From an uncultured Clostridia bacterium (GTDB taxonomy: Bacteria > Bacillota > Clostridia > Christensenellales > UBA3700), in NCBI GenBank assembly GCA_947176115.1, contig CAMWPK010000107.1, positions 1 through 5,454 of the forward strand: a stretch of DNA of 5,454 nucleotides, given 5' to 3'. The notes below the pieces were generated by a model. That model ran no database searches, was not told the origin of the DNA, and saw nothing but the letters and a program-made list of their open reading frames with translations. Both the position numbers and the translations under genes were made by a program. Positions 5,393-5,454 of this stretch are shown piece by piece (positions within the stretch are counted from its first letter, which is position 1; every line of letters starts with the position of its first letter).

Positions 5393-5454
5393 CTGTCTCT
5401 GATGCACATCTCCGAGCCCACGAGACAACTCAGGATGTCGTGGTCCGTCTTCTG
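5393..5454 (+). other. Illumina Nextera adapter contamination (not genomic)
   Basis: Positions 5393-5426 match the 34-base Nextera read-2 sequence (mosaic end plus adapter) with two mismatches (T to G at 5401, A to G at 5404). The 15 bases CCGAGCCCACGAGAC at 5412-5426 match exactly. Positions 5427-5434 (AACTCAGG) fill the 8-base i7 index slot. Positions 5435-5454 match the start of the P7 region with four mismatches and end in the exact CCGTCTTCTG. The segment order and lengths are those of a read running through a short insert into its adapter. Genomic sequence ends at about 5392. Confidence 0.97.

Noticed and set aside
5393..5454. The contig-end bases as promoter or leader region of the ABC operon
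   Set aside because: They match Nextera adapter, index and P7 sequence in order, so they are not genomic.

Overview
The window looks like the end of a draft-assembly contig from a low-to-mid GC Bacillota, most likely an anaerobic Clostridia-type bacterium. The reasons are a TPP riboswitch directly in front of an ECF-type thiamine S-component (ThiT), strong AGGAGG-type ribosome binding sites, TAA stops throughout, and a paired half-transporter ABC exporter of the kind common in Clostridia and Bacilli. The species cannot be named from the sequence. The last 62 bases (5393-5454) are not genomic. They match the Illumina Nextera read-2 transposase adapter, an 8-base index and the start of the P7 sequence, with several sequencing errors.

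Layout. Positions 1-168 hold the last 55 codons of an unrecognised + strand gene, closed by a strong intrinsic terminator (190-221). A degraded copy of a short interspersed repeat follows (222-257), then a sigma-A type promoter (270-298), a TPP riboswitch aptamer (about 319-392) and a riboswitch-controlled terminator (415-448). These lead into thiT (476-1501), which has an unusual 120-residue N-terminal extension with about three membrane helices. A perfect 38-bp palindrome with A and T runs (1524-1561) terminates thiT and also the operon arriving from the other side. A second, better copy of the repeat lies at 1571-1608 in the opposite orientation. On the - strand, two overlapping genes (5363-3549, then 3565-1652) encode the two halves of a heterodimeric type I ABC exporter. 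The promoter of that operon is missing because the genomic sequence stops 29 bases upstream of its start codon.

How the genes work. The thiT unit is a self-contained thiamine-uptake module. When TPP is plentiful, the aptamer folds and frees the terminator arm. When TPP is scarce, part of the aptamer can pair with that arm and transcription continues. The ECF energising module (EcfA, EcfA', EcfT) is not here and must be shared from elsewhere. The ABC pair is complementary in its active-site residues. The first subunit carries a degenerate Walker A/B and switch region but a canonical VSGGQ signature. The second carries canonical Walker A/B and switch His but an altered LSQGQ signature. One consensus and one degenerate ATP site result, as in TM287/288, BmrCD and LmrCD. 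The substrate is unknown.

No mobile element, CRISPR array, tRNA or rRNA was seen, and no clearly new multi-gene system. The most notable items are the extended ThiT, the pair of inverted repeats around its locus, and the adapter contamination.
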